From: Exiguobacterium flavidum
Lineage (GTDB): Bacteria; Bacillota; Bacilli; Exiguobacteriales; Exiguobacteriaceae
Assembly: GCF_003344535.1 (NCBI RefSeq)
Contig: NZ_QPKS01000008.1
Coordinates: 82,370-146,369, forward strand
Direction: 5' to 3'
DNA length: 64,000 nucleotides
Positions 35,577 through 43,308 of the stretch are shown one piece after another. The translations under genes and the position numbers were made by a program. The stretch's first letter is position 1, and the number at the start of each line of letters is the position of its first letter. The notes under the pieces are model-generated. The model saw nothing but the letters and a program-made list of their open reading frames with translations. It made no database searches and was not told the DNA's origin.

Positions 35577-36625
35577 CGATGGACGTCGCAAGCAACGTCT
35601 CGCCGCTGATCCATCGCCGGGCGCTCCCGCTCCATGCCGTGCTGACGTTCACCCTGCTGTTCGTACCTGGCGCGACGCCCGGCGTTCTTCTGTTTGGCGC
35701 GTGTTTCGCCGCCGGTTTCCTGATCGAGCGGTACCGGCGCCAGCTCGAACGCGACGTCCGCCTGACGGTCAAACAGAACGATGATATCCTGTTCCGCGGC
35801 GAACGCAGCCCGTTCCTGCTCGAGATCGGGAACGTCGAGGCGCTGAACGGGATGATGCGGAGCGCTTACGTCCGCATCAAGACGGACGACCGCTTCTCGG
35901 TCTATCATGAGCAGGAAAAGAAGACGCTCCATGAATTCAAGGAACTGGCCCATCGGCTGCGCTTCGAGATCGAAGGGCACGAACGGGGTCCGGTCCGGCT
36001 TCCGGAGATCGCCCTCAGTCTCGACTTGCCGCTTCGGCTCGGCCAGCTCGTCCTGACATCGCCGGCAGACGCCGAGTGGACCGTCTATCCTTCGATCGAC
36101 CGCGCGCAGGCGCAGGTCGTCAAGAACATCCTCGACCTCGGCGAGCGGAAGGTGCTTCATTCGCCGCTCAAGGACCGCTCGCTCCAGATTTCGTCCGCCC
36201 CGTACCGGAACGAGCCGTCACGGCAGATCGACTGGTACGCGACGGCGAAGATGGCCTCCCTGCAGTCGAAGGTCTACCAGCCGAGCATGCAGGATACGTT
36301 CACGCTCGTCCTCGACCTGTCCTCTCCGTCCGGCATCGCCCTCCACCGTCAGTTCGAGACGCTGATCGAGAACACGGCGCTCGCCGCGCGGGAGCTGATC
36401 GCGAGCGACGGCAAGATCGAGGTGTTCATCAACCGGCTCGACGAGAACGGACGCCTCACTCACCTGAAGATCAAGGACGGTCCGCGTCAGCTGAAGCGGC
36501 TGCTGATCCTGCTCGCCGACCTGTCGGAGAGCGATCTGTTCGTCGGGACGAGCCGCTTCTCGACGTACGTCGATCGGATGAAGCAGAAGCAGAGCCAGCG
36601 TGTCGACATCCGGGTGTTCAACTGA
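35573..36625 (+). CDS. DUF58-domain membrane protein
   Basis: A 350-residue protein with two close membrane helices at ~18-48 and a cytoplasmic part containing the DUF58 core (RNEPSRQIDWYATAKMASLQSK...FTLVLDLSS). It is the partner of the MoxR ATPase encoded just upstream (4-base overlap). The C-terminus (SRFSTYVDRMKQKQSQRV...RVFN) is nearly repeated at 38382-38519, beyond the AbiE genes, where it ends differently (VFEERSA). The present C-terminus may therefore have been replaced during acquisition of the islet. Confidence 0.88.
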   Translation: MTMDVASNVSPLIHRRALPLHAVLTFTLLFVPGATPGVLLFGACFAAGFLIERYRRQLERDVRLTVKQNDDILFRGERSPFLLEIGNVEALNGMMRSAYVRIKTDDRFSVYHEQEKKTLHEFKELAHRLRFEIEGHERGPVRLPEIALSLDLPLRLGQLVLTSPADAEWTVYPSIDRAQAQVVKNILDLGERKVLHSPLKDRSLQISSAPYRNEPSRQIDWYATAKMASLQSKVYQPSMQDTFTLVLDLSSPSGIALHRQFETLIENTALAARELIASDGKIEVFINRLDENGRLTHLKIKDGPRQLKRLLILLADLSESDLFVGTSRFSTYVDRMKQKQSQRVDIRVFN

Positions 36626-36632
36626 ATCCCAT
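36508..36632 (+). repeat. Direct repeat A: 3' end of the DUF58 gene
   Basis: Bases 36539-36619 match 38421-38501 at 79 of 81 positions by hand count; weaker similarity extends to about 36508 and past the stop (TGAATCCCAT versus TGAATCCTAT). Together with repeat B it frames the AbiE-type genes. Confidence 0.85.
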
Positions 36633-36635
36633 CTG

Positions 36636-36676
36636 AAAAGGGAGGACGGTGCGTGCATGCACACCGTTCTCCCTTT
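36636..36676 (+). terminator. Terminator after the DUF58 gene
   Basis: AAAGGGAGGACGGTG and CACCGTTCTCCCTTT pair over 15 bp with one G-T, around a loop containing GTGCATGC. A T/C-rich tail follows. Confidence 0.75.
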
Positions 36677-36723
36677 CTCATTCCGCATGCCCCGAGTTCA
36701 TCTCCCGGAAGATCCAATCAACA

Positions 36724-36766
36724 AGTGTCACATTTTTTGATAATATAAAAACAAAAATGTTACACT
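36724..36766 (+). promoter_or_regulatory. AbiE promoter with overlapping inverted-repeat operator
   Basis: AGTGTCACATTTTT (36724-36737) and AAAAATGTTACACT (36753-36766) form a 14-bp inverted repeat with one mismatch. Between and within them lie TTGATA (36737-36742) and TACACT (36761-36766), an 18-base spaced -35/-10 pair with an extended TG. AbiEi antitoxins are known to repress their own promoter by binding such repeats. Confidence 0.7.
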
Positions 36767-36787
36767 AGGGTGAGGAGGTGAATCGTC

Positions 36788-37426
36788 ATGAATGCTCTCT
36801 ATGAATACATTGCGCAACACTACAAGCCGAACGAGCCGATCTTCACGAAAGAATTGAAAAGTGCTGTAGAAATGAGCGATGCCAACTTCCGCCAGACGAT
36901 CAAGCGCCTGTCCGACAAAGGGCTGCTCATGAAGGTTCGTAAAGGCATCTACTTTCTGCCGAACAAAAAATCCATATTGAAGAAACCGATTCTCGACGTA
37001 AGAGAAATCGTAAATCGACAGTACATGAAGCAAGAGGAGGAAATCGTCGGTTACGATACAGGAACGAACTTCGCTAACAGTCTGGGATTGACGACTCAAA
37101 CAGCAAGCGTCCCTACTGTCGTGACCAACAATACATCCTCTCTGCAACGAAAAGTCACCCTTTACGATAAGAAAATCATTATCAAGAAGCCTCGCGTACC
37201 GGTGAACAGACGGAATTACCGCTTACTCCAAGTACTCGATCTTTTGAATGATTTTGATCGCATCAGCGAGGAAACCCTTGACCAGGCCCGTGCAAGAATC
37301 GTCGATTACCTCCGCCAAGGAGAGATAGACAAAGAGGAAATCGAACGTTCCTTGCGTTCCTATCCTGCCAAAACCCAAGTCAAATTTTATGCGTCAGGAG
37401 TATACAATGAACTTACACATGGATGA
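36788..37426 (+). CDS. AbiEi-type antitoxin / transcriptional autorepressor (type IV TA)
   Basis: A 212-residue protein with an N-terminal winged helix (FTKELKSAVEMSDANFRQTIKRLSDKGLLMKVRKGIYFLP), as in AbiEi and DUF6088 proteins, and a C-terminal domain. A perfect AGGAGGTGA ribosome binding site precedes it. It overlaps the AbiEii-like gene by 20 bases. AbiEi proteins neutralise the nucleotidyltransferase toxin without direct binding and repress their operon. Base composition is visibly more AT-rich than the flanking genes, in line with transfer. Confidence 0.8.
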   Translation: MNALYEYIAQHYKPNEPIFTKELKSAVEMSDANFRQTIKRLSDKGLLMKVRKGIYFLPNKKSILKKPILDVREIVNRQYMKQEEEIVGYDTGTNFANSLGLTTQTASVPTVVTNNTSSLQRKVTLYDKKIIIKKPRVPVNRRNYRLLQVLDLLNDFDRISEETLDQARARIVDYLRQGEIDKEEIERSLRSYPAKTQVKFYASGVYNELTHG

Positions 37427-38375
37427 GGATGCCTTTAAGGAAATCATCAACGCAACGGCCGCCAAGATGAGCTTAGAAGCCTTCCAAGTGGAGAAGGACT
37501 ATTATGTCTCTCTCTTATTACAAAAATTATCCGAAATGGCGCCCGATATCGTCTTCAAGGGCGGAACCTCTCTGTCGAAATGTTACGATGTCATCGACCG
37601 TTTCTCTGAAGATATCGACCTCACCTTGAGAATCGACGGACCGATCGGGAACGCAGCGAAGAAACAACTGAAGCGTGATGTACTGCAAGCGATCGAGACG
37701 GTAGGATTCGAGTACTTGAATGACAAGAGAGTTCCTCCGTTAGAAACACGCTCGAGGCGTGACTTCAATGAGTATCTCGCGGGATTCAAGCAACTGTTCT
37801 CGGGAGGCACCTTCATGATGCAGCACATCAAGGTCGAGACGAACGTGACCTATCGCGCCTTCCCTTGCGAATCGCTTGCCGTCAGCAATTACATCACGAA
37901 GTTCCTGCAGCTCGAGGAGGAGCATGACTTAATCGAACAGTACGAGCTTATTCCGTTCACGATGCAAGTACAGACAATCGACCGCACTTTTCTCGACAAG
38001 CTATTTGCAATATGCGACTACTACGAGGACGGAGTAAGCCATCGTTACTCGCGACATATCTATGACATCCACATGATTTGGAGCAAAGGATTCGTCAAGA
38101 GGGATGCGCTCAAGGAGCTGATTCCTCACATCATCGCAGATCGACAATCAGGTCCGAAGACATATTCCTCTCGAGAGGGTTATCCCTTGTTGGACCGACT
38201 CAATCGAATCATCGACGAGGACTTTTACAAAAAGGACTTCGAGACGAATACGCTGGAGTTCCTCTCTCGTGAAACCGTCTATGAAGAAGCGATCCGCTCG
38301 CTGAATGAAATCATCACCAGTGATTTCTTGCCTAAGACCATCGACACGAGCCGAGAGAGCGATCCTAATCGATAG
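37407..38375 (+). CDS. AbiEii-type nucleotidyltransferase toxin
   Basis: A 322-residue toxin-family protein. The nucleotidyltransferase motif reads FKGGTSLSKCYDVIDRFSEDIDLTLR: GGTSLSK followed by the metal-binding DxD-type acidic pair. ATG 37407 has AGGAG 7 bases before it and is preferred over 37389. AbiEii proteins transfer nucleotides onto cellular RNAs and stop growth, giving phage abortive infection. It is paired with the preceding antitoxin gene, and ends 7 bases before the DUF58 3'-end remnant. Confidence 0.88.
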   Translation: MNLHMDEDAFKEIINATAAKMSLEAFQVEKDYYVSLLLQKLSEMAPDIVFKGGTSLSKCYDVIDRFSEDIDLTLRIDGPIGNAAKKQLKRDVLQAIETVGFEYLNDKRVPPLETRSRRDFNEYLAGFKQLFSGGTFMMQHIKVETNVTYRAFPCESLAVSNYITKFLQLEEEHDLIEQYELIPFTMQVQTIDRTFLDKLFAICDYYEDGVSHRYSRHIYDIHMIWSKGFVKRDALKELIPHIIADRQSGPKTYSSREGYPLLDRLNRIIDEDFYKKDFETNTLEFLSRETVYEEAIRSLNEIITSDFLPKTIDTSRESDPNR

Positions 38376-38381
38376 AGGACG

Positions 38382-38519
38382 GTCGTCCTGCTGCTCGCCG
38401 ATCCACCTGAGAGCGTTCTGTTCGTCGGGACGAGCCGTTTCTCGACGTACGTCGACCGGATGAAGCAGAAGCAGAGCCAGCGTGTCGACATCCGGGTGTT
38501 CGAGGAACGCTCCGCTTGA
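38382..38519 (+). pseudogene. Direct repeat B: orphan 3' end of a DUF58 gene
   Basis: This 138-base fragment encodes VLLLADPPESVLFVGTSRF...RVDIRVFEERSA in one frame, the last ~45 residues of a DUF58 protein, with no start of its own. It is near-identical to the end of the intact gene at 36539-36619 but keeps a longer C-terminus (EERSA). It is most simply the displaced original gene end left after insertion of the AbiE islet. Confidence 0.85.
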
Positions 38520-38529
38520 ATCCTATAAC

Positions 38530-38577
38530 ACAAGACAACCGGCAAGGGTCATCTTTGACCTTTGCCGGTTGTCTTGT
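38530..38577. terminator. Very stable hairpin terminator downstream of the AbiE islet
   Basis: Arms of about 22 bp (ACAAGACAACCGGCAA, complement at 38562-38577, with inner GGTCA/TGACC) form a nearly perfect stem. It separates the convergent multicopper oxidase gene from the plus-strand genes and was probably the original DUF58 terminator. Confidence 0.8.
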
Positions 38578-38600
38578 ATCGACTCACCTTTCTCCAGTGT

Positions 38601-40115
38601 TCATGGCGTCACTTTCAATTGCCCCATCATACCGTTCTCCTCATGCTCAAGATTGTGACAGTGATACATGAACGTCCCTTCCTCATTGAACTCGATCGCG
38701 ATTTTCACTCGTTCTCCCGGAGTGACGGCGACGGTATCCTTCCAGCCTTTCTCATTGGCTGAAGGCACCTTTCCGTCGCGCTCGAGAATGCGGAACTGGA
38801 CACCATGGATATGGAACGGATGGGTCATGCCACCCATCATGTCTTTTTCATTGTAAATCTCCCATACCTCCGTCACGCCCCTCTTCACTTCGATATCGAT
38901 TCGGTCCGGGTCGAACCGTTTTCCGTCGATCGTCACCATGTTGCCCATTCCGAACAGTGTCAATCGACGGTCGACTTCCGATGATTTTCGGTTCAAGGAC
39001 GATTTCTCCTTGAGACCCTCCAGATCCGCCGCGCTTTTTTCAAGCCCTTTGATGACGAACGTATTCACGGGAATGCCGTTCGCCTGCAACTCGATTTCAT
39101 CCCCCACTTCGTTTTTCGAGAAATCGATGAGGATTTCGGCCCGCTCGCCTGGAGAAAGCGCTACGCGGTCCAAGCTGACAGGTTCCTCAAGAAGACCGCC
39201 GTCACTCGCAATTTGCGTGAACGTCTCTCCTCCCGACAAGGAGAATTCGAAGTTCCGGGCATTCGATCCATTGACTAGACGCACCCGCATGAGACTTCTT
39301 TCCACATCGAACTCGGTGTTGATCGCGCCGTTTGCGATCAACGTATCACCGACTGTCCCGTCGGCGTTCATGGAATTATCGTAATTGAGTGTCCCGTCTC
39401 TTTCAAAAAGGCGATCCTGTACGATGATCGGGATGTCATCGACCCCGTACTCATGCGGAAGATCGATCTCGCTGCCCTCTTCCGTCACATAGAGCAGACC
39501 CGCAAGACCTTGATAGACTTGCTTGGCCGTCGATCCCATCGGATGGGGATGGAACCAGAGCGTAGCCGCCTCCTGCTCGATATCAAGACGAACCCGTCTT
39601 TGCTCCCCCTGCTTCACCGGCTGGTGCGGCCCTCCGTCCTCTTTGCTTGGAATCTTGAGCCCGTGCCAATGGAATGTCGTCGGTTCAGCTAAGCGATTGA
39701 CCGTATCGATGTAGACGGTCTTCCCTTTTGGCAACTTGATCATCGGTCCGAGCAAGTTGCCGTTGTATCCGAGTGTCGGGGTGCGTTTCCCGTTCGCGAA
39801 AAACTGTGTCTCTCCCTGTTCAGCCCGCACCGTATAATAGACGGCGCCTTCCGTCTCCCGGTCCGGCTTGAGTTCCGGTGGGATCGGCAACGGTTTCGGC
39901 GGTTCGCTCGACGTGGCAAGATCGATGTTCGCCCCGTGTCTCATCATTCCGTTGCCGCCATTCCCATGCATGTTCCCCATACCGTTCATGTTTCCAGTCG
40001 AATTGTCGCCCATCATGAAGCGGTGATTCAGGTTCGTGCCAAACAACAAGATCAGGATGAGCAATATCCCGACCGTAAAACCGCCCAGTATATACCATTT
40101 GATTTTGCTTTCCAT
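38601..40115 (-). CDS. Multicopper oxidase (CueO/laccase-like)
   Basis: A 504-residue membrane-anchored oxidase. An N-terminal helix (residues ~9-27) is followed by a Met/His-rich linker (FMMGDNSTGNMNGMGNMHGN) likely to bind copper. The copper-site motifs are all present: HWHG, HPHPMG, HPFHIHG and HCHNLEHEENGMM. It would oxidise Cu(I) outside the membrane. It diverges from the CopB-type ATPase gene, sharing a 165-base regulatory region with a palindromic site, so joint copper induction is likely. Confidence 0.92.
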   Translation of the reverse strand: MESKIKWYILGGFTVGILLILILLFGTNLNHRFMMGDNSTGNMNGMGNMHGNGGNGMMRHGANIDLATSSEPPKPLPIPPELKPDRETEGAVYYTVRAEQGETQFFANGKRTPTLGYNGNLLGPMIKLPKGKTVYIDTVNRLAEPTTFHWHGLKIPSKEDGGPHQPVKQGEQRRVRLDIEQEAATLWFHPHPMGSTAKQVYQGLAGLLYVTEEGSEIDLPHEYGVDDIPIIVQDRLFERDGTLNYDNSMNADGTVGDTLIANGAINTEFDVERSLMRVRLVNGSNARNFEFSLSGGETFTQIASDGGLLEEPVSLDRVALSPGERAEILIDFSKNEVGDEIELQANGIPVNTFVIKGLEKSAADLEGLKEKSSLNRKSSEVDRRLTLFGMGNMVTIDGKRFDPDRIDIEVKRGVTEVWEIYNEKDMMGGMTHPFHIHGVQFRILERDGKVPSANEKGWKDTVAVTPGERVKIAIEFNEEGTFMYHCHNLEHEENGMMGQLKVTP

Positions 40116-40235
40116 TTCCGTCCACTCCTTCGTACGCTATGCCCCTCTTACCTTGTTTATACCTGACGAATGTGAAAACTTTGTCAAAAGTTCAGTTACT
40201 TTCGAAATGAAGTCGAATTTCCTGATTCCCCGTTT

Positions 40236-40260
40236 CCATATACACCATACGGGTATATGG
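40236..40260. promoter_or_regulatory. Inverted repeat in the divergent copper promoter region
   Basis: CCATATAC and GTATATGG are exact complements separated by 9 bases that include ATACGGG, resembling the TACCC/GGGTA halves of CsoR-type copper operators. It lies 21 bases before the ATPase start codon and so excludes the upstream in-frame GTG as a start. No regulator gene is adjacent. Confidence 0.5.
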
Positions 40261-40280
40261 TATGCATAGGAGGGATGAAC

Positions 40281-42299
40281 ATGAAACACGAACATGAGCA
40301 TCATTCGACATCGCACGAGGCACATGACGATCATCATCAGGAAGATGGACACGGCAATCATCACGAAGGTATGATCGCGGATTTCAAGAGAAGGTTTTTC
40401 GTCTCGCTTGGCCTGACCCTGCCCATCCTGCTTCTGTCCGACATGATCCAGGAATGGGCCGGATTCGACCTTTCGTTCGCCTACGATCAGGAAACATTGT
40501 TCATCCTTGCGACGGTCGTCTACCTGTACGGGGGCTGGCCATTCCTAAAAGGCAGCATCGACGAGTGGCGGGAACGGAATCCCGGCATGATGATGTTGAT
40601 CGGACTCGCGATCAGCGTGGCATACTTCTACAGTGTCGCCATCGTCTTCGGTTATGGCGACGGACACGATTTCTTTTGGGAGCTTGCGACATTGATCGTC
40701 ATCATGCTGCTCGGACACTGGATCGAGATGCGTTCCATCATGGGGGCCTCGAACGCGCTCCAGGAACTCGTGCGCCTGCTGCCGAGTGTTGCACACCGCC
40801 TCACCGGAGAAAAATCAGAGGACGTCCCGGTCTCAGCGCTCCGAAAAGGTGATCTAATCCTCGTCAAACCGGGCGAGCAGGTCCCTGTCGACGGAACGAT
40901 TCTCAAGGGACATACGACGGTCGATGAATCGATGCTGACAGGCGAATCGTTGCCTGTCGAAAAAGAGACAGGCAATCTGGTCATTGCAGGGTCAATCAAT
41001 CAGGAGGGCAGCATGACGATCGAGACGACAGGTACCGGGGAAAGCACCTATCTGTCGAAAGTCATCGAATTGGTCAGTGAAGCCCAGGAATCGAAATCGC
41101 GCACCCAGAACCTCGCGAACCGTGCGGCGAAATTGCTCTTCTTCGTCGCGGTCGGCGCCGGTGTATTGACGTTCGCGATTTGGCTGTTGCTCGGCTATCC
41201 GGTCAGTATGGCTGTCGAACGGATGGTGACGGTCATGGTCATCTCATGTCCTCATGCACTCGGTCTCGCCTCGCCCCTCGTCGTCGCCGTCTCGACCGCC
41301 CTGTCTGCCAAACGGGGACTGCTCATCCGGAACCGGACCCAGTTCGAAGAGGCGCGCCAGCTCGATGCGATCATTTTCGACAAGACAGGAACGCTGACAC
41401 AAGGAGACTTCGGCGTGACCGACTTGAAACCACAAGCCCCCTATACAGAGGAAGAATTGTTGCGCCTCGCAGCCGGCGTCGAGATGGCTTCCCAGCACCC
41501 GCTCGCCAGAGGAATTTTGCAGGCCGCTGAAGAACGGAGGCTGGCGTTCGATCCGGTCGACAGCTTTGAATCGATCACCGGTGTCGGGCTGCAAGGACGA
41601 ATCGATGATGCGCTCGTCCAGGTCGTCAGTCCGCGTCATGTGCGGCAACAGGACATCCTGATCGAAGAAGAGGCGTTCGAGCAACTCTCGGCATCGGGCA
41701 AGACGGTCGTGTTCGTCTTGCGTGACGGAGTGCTCGTCGGCATGATCGCCTTGGCCGACATGGTCCGGGAGGAAGCGAAGGATACCGTACAAGCGCTCAA
41801 AGAACGCGGCGTCCGCTCGATCATGCTGACGGGTGACAACAGGAAAGTCGCCCACTGGGTAGCCGATCAGCTCGGGATCGAAGAAGTTTACGCGGAGGTG
41901 CTTCCGGACGACAAATCGCGCCAAGTGAAGAAGATTCAAGCGGAGGGACGTAAAGTCGGGATGGTCGGTGACGGAATCAATGACGCTCCGGCTCTCGCTC
42001 AGGCGGACGTAGGTATCGCCATCGGCAGCGGTACCGACATCGCAGTAGAGACGGCCGACATCGTCCTCGTCCGAAGCAACCCGGGCGACGTCCTCTCGGT
42101 GCTTGACTTGTCGCGCAACACCTACAACAAGATGATCCAGAATCTGTGGTGGGCAGCAGGATACAACATCGTCGCCTTGCCGCTCGCAGCGGGAGTGCTG
42201 GCTCCGGTCGGCATCCTGCTCTCCCCGGCGATCGGAGCGGTCCTGATGAGCCTGAGCACGGTCATCGTCGCCCTCAACGCGAGGACGCTGCGCATCTGA
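40281..42299 (+). CDS. copB: Copper-translocating P-type ATPase, CopB (CPH) type
   Basis: A 672-residue P-IB ATPase. The N-terminus is a His-rich tail (HEHEHHSTSHEAHDDHHQEDGHGNHH) instead of heavy-metal-associated domains. The transmembrane metal motif is CPH (SCPHALGLASP), as in CopB proteins that export Cu. Actuator TGES, phosphorylation site DKTGTLTQGD, and GDGINDAPAL are present. ATG 40281 follows AGGAGGG by 8 bases. It works alongside the divergent multicopper oxidase in copper detoxification. Confidence 0.93.
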   Translation: MKHEHEHHSTSHEAHDDHHQEDGHGNHHEGMIADFKRRFFVSLGLTLPILLLSDMIQEWAGFDLSFAYDQETLFILATVVYLYGGWPFLKGSIDEWRERNPGMMMLIGLAISVAYFYSVAIVFGYGDGHDFFWELATLIVIMLLGHWIEMRSIMGASNALQELVRLLPSVAHRLTGEKSEDVPVSALRKGDLILVKPGEQVPVDGTILKGHTTVDESMLTGESLPVEKETGNLVIAGSINQEGSMTIETTGTGESTYLSKVIELVSEAQESKSRTQNLANRAAKLLFFVAVGAGVLTFAIWLLLGYPVSMAVERMVTVMVISCPHALGLASPLVVAVSTALSAKRGLLIRNRTQFEEARQLDAIIFDKTGTLTQGDFGVTDLKPQAPYTEEELLRLAAGVEMASQHPLARGILQAAEERRLAFDPVDSFESITGVGLQGRIDDALVQVVSPRHVRQQDILIEEEAFEQLSASGKTVVFVLRDGVLVGMIALADMVREEAKDTVQALKERGVRSIMLTGDNRKVAHWVADQLGIEEVYAEVLPDDKSRQVKKIQAEGRKVGMVGDGINDAPALAQADVGIAIGSGTDIAVETADIVLVRSNPGDVLSVLDLSRNTYNKMIQNLWWAAGYNIVALPLAAGVLAPVGILLSPAIGAVLMSLSTVIVALNARTLRI

Positions 42300-42371
42300 T
42301 TCCGCTTTTTCACAAATCTTTCATCTCTGTCTCTTACACTGAGAAAGATGCAGAAGATGGAGGGATCTGGA

Positions 42372-43268
42372 ATGAAGGGTAAGCTTATATGGACGACCAT
42401 CGCAACCTTCTCCTTGTTAAGCGGATGTGCGACAGACGAAAAAAAGGAAGCATGGGTCCCCATGGATGAGGGGACGAGCGTCTCTCATATCCACGGCGCC
42501 GGATTTTGGCAGGAAGACGGCCGACCGGTCATCGCCACGCATACCGGCCTGATGGAATACCGGAAGGATGGATGGTACGAGCTGACGTCGAATCGGCATG
42601 ACTACATGGGATTCGAGCTGGTCGAAGATGGATTTTTCGCAAGCGGCCACCCGCAACCGGACTCCCCTTATGAAAACCCGCTCGGCGTCGTGCGCGGAAC
42701 CGACAAAGGCACGAAACTCGAGATCCGTTCCTTAGAGGGAGAGGCCGACTTTCACTACATGAGCGCCGGTCACACGTCAATGAGTCTGTACGTCTTCTTA
42801 GGCGAGGCTACGAAAGGACTCTCTCCGGGGTTCTACCGGTCCCTCGACCAGGGCAAGACGTTCGAACCGATGAACCTGACGGGTGCCGATCCTCAAGGAA
42901 TATCCGGCATGTTGGCCGATCCCAGCCACCCGATGCGCGTCTACCTGTTCGGCCCTGCCGGCATCCTCGTATCCAAAGACGGCGGTGACTCGTTCGAGCC
43001 GCTGTTTGAACGGGAGAACATCTTAGCGGCCGATGCAGACGAGGGGCATCTCGTCTACGTCAGCAAGTCCGGTGCCTCCTATGAGTTGACCAGTTATCTG
43101 CTTGGCAACGGCGCTCGTGAGCGAATCGATGTCCCGGAACTATCCAAGGGAGCACTTCCCGTCAAGGTCGTCGTGCAAGACGAGCGCCTGTTGCTCGTGG
43201 CCTCGAACAACAGCGTCTATCAGTTCGAGGGCGGAGCATGGACCGCCTTACTCGATCAAGGAGAATAA
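42372..43268 (+). CDS. Lipoprotein with beta-propeller (BNR-like) fold, copper-locus associated
   Basis: A 298-residue lipoprotein. The signal peptide ends with lipobox LLSGC. The body resembles repeated propeller blades with Asp-box features (FYRSLDQGKTFEPM, ILVSKDGGDSFEPL), and starts with VSHIHGAGF, like the F510_1955-type surface proteins often annotated as glycosyl hydrolases. Catalysis is unproven. ATG 42372 has GGAGGG 7 bases upstream. It starts 72 bases after the copper ATPase, so co-transcription is plausible; histidines in the sequence could bind metal, but that is speculation. Confidence 0.7.
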   Translation: MKGKLIWTTIATFSLLSGCATDEKKEAWVPMDEGTSVSHIHGAGFWQEDGRPVIATHTGLMEYRKDGWYELTSNRHDYMGFELVEDGFFASGHPQPDSPYENPLGVVRGTDKGTKLEIRSLEGEADFHYMSAGHTSMSLYVFLGEATKGLSPGFYRSLDQGKTFEPMNLTGADPQGISGMLADPSHPMRVYLFGPAGILVSKDGGDSFEPLFERENILAADADEGHLVYVSKSGASYELTSYLLGNGARERIDVPELSKGALPVKVVVQDERLLLVASNNSVYQFEGGAWTALLDQGE

Positions 43269-43276
43269 ACGTCAAG

Positions 43277-43308
43277 AACGCCCTTTGCCTGCCTAGACAA
43301 AGGGCGTT
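43277..43308. terminator. Bidirectional terminator between convergent genes
   Basis: AACGCCCTTTG and CAAAGGGCGTT form a perfect 11-bp stem. The kinase stop codon (43293-43295) lies in the loop. It serves the lipoprotein gene on one side and the two-component operon on the other. Confidence 0.8.
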
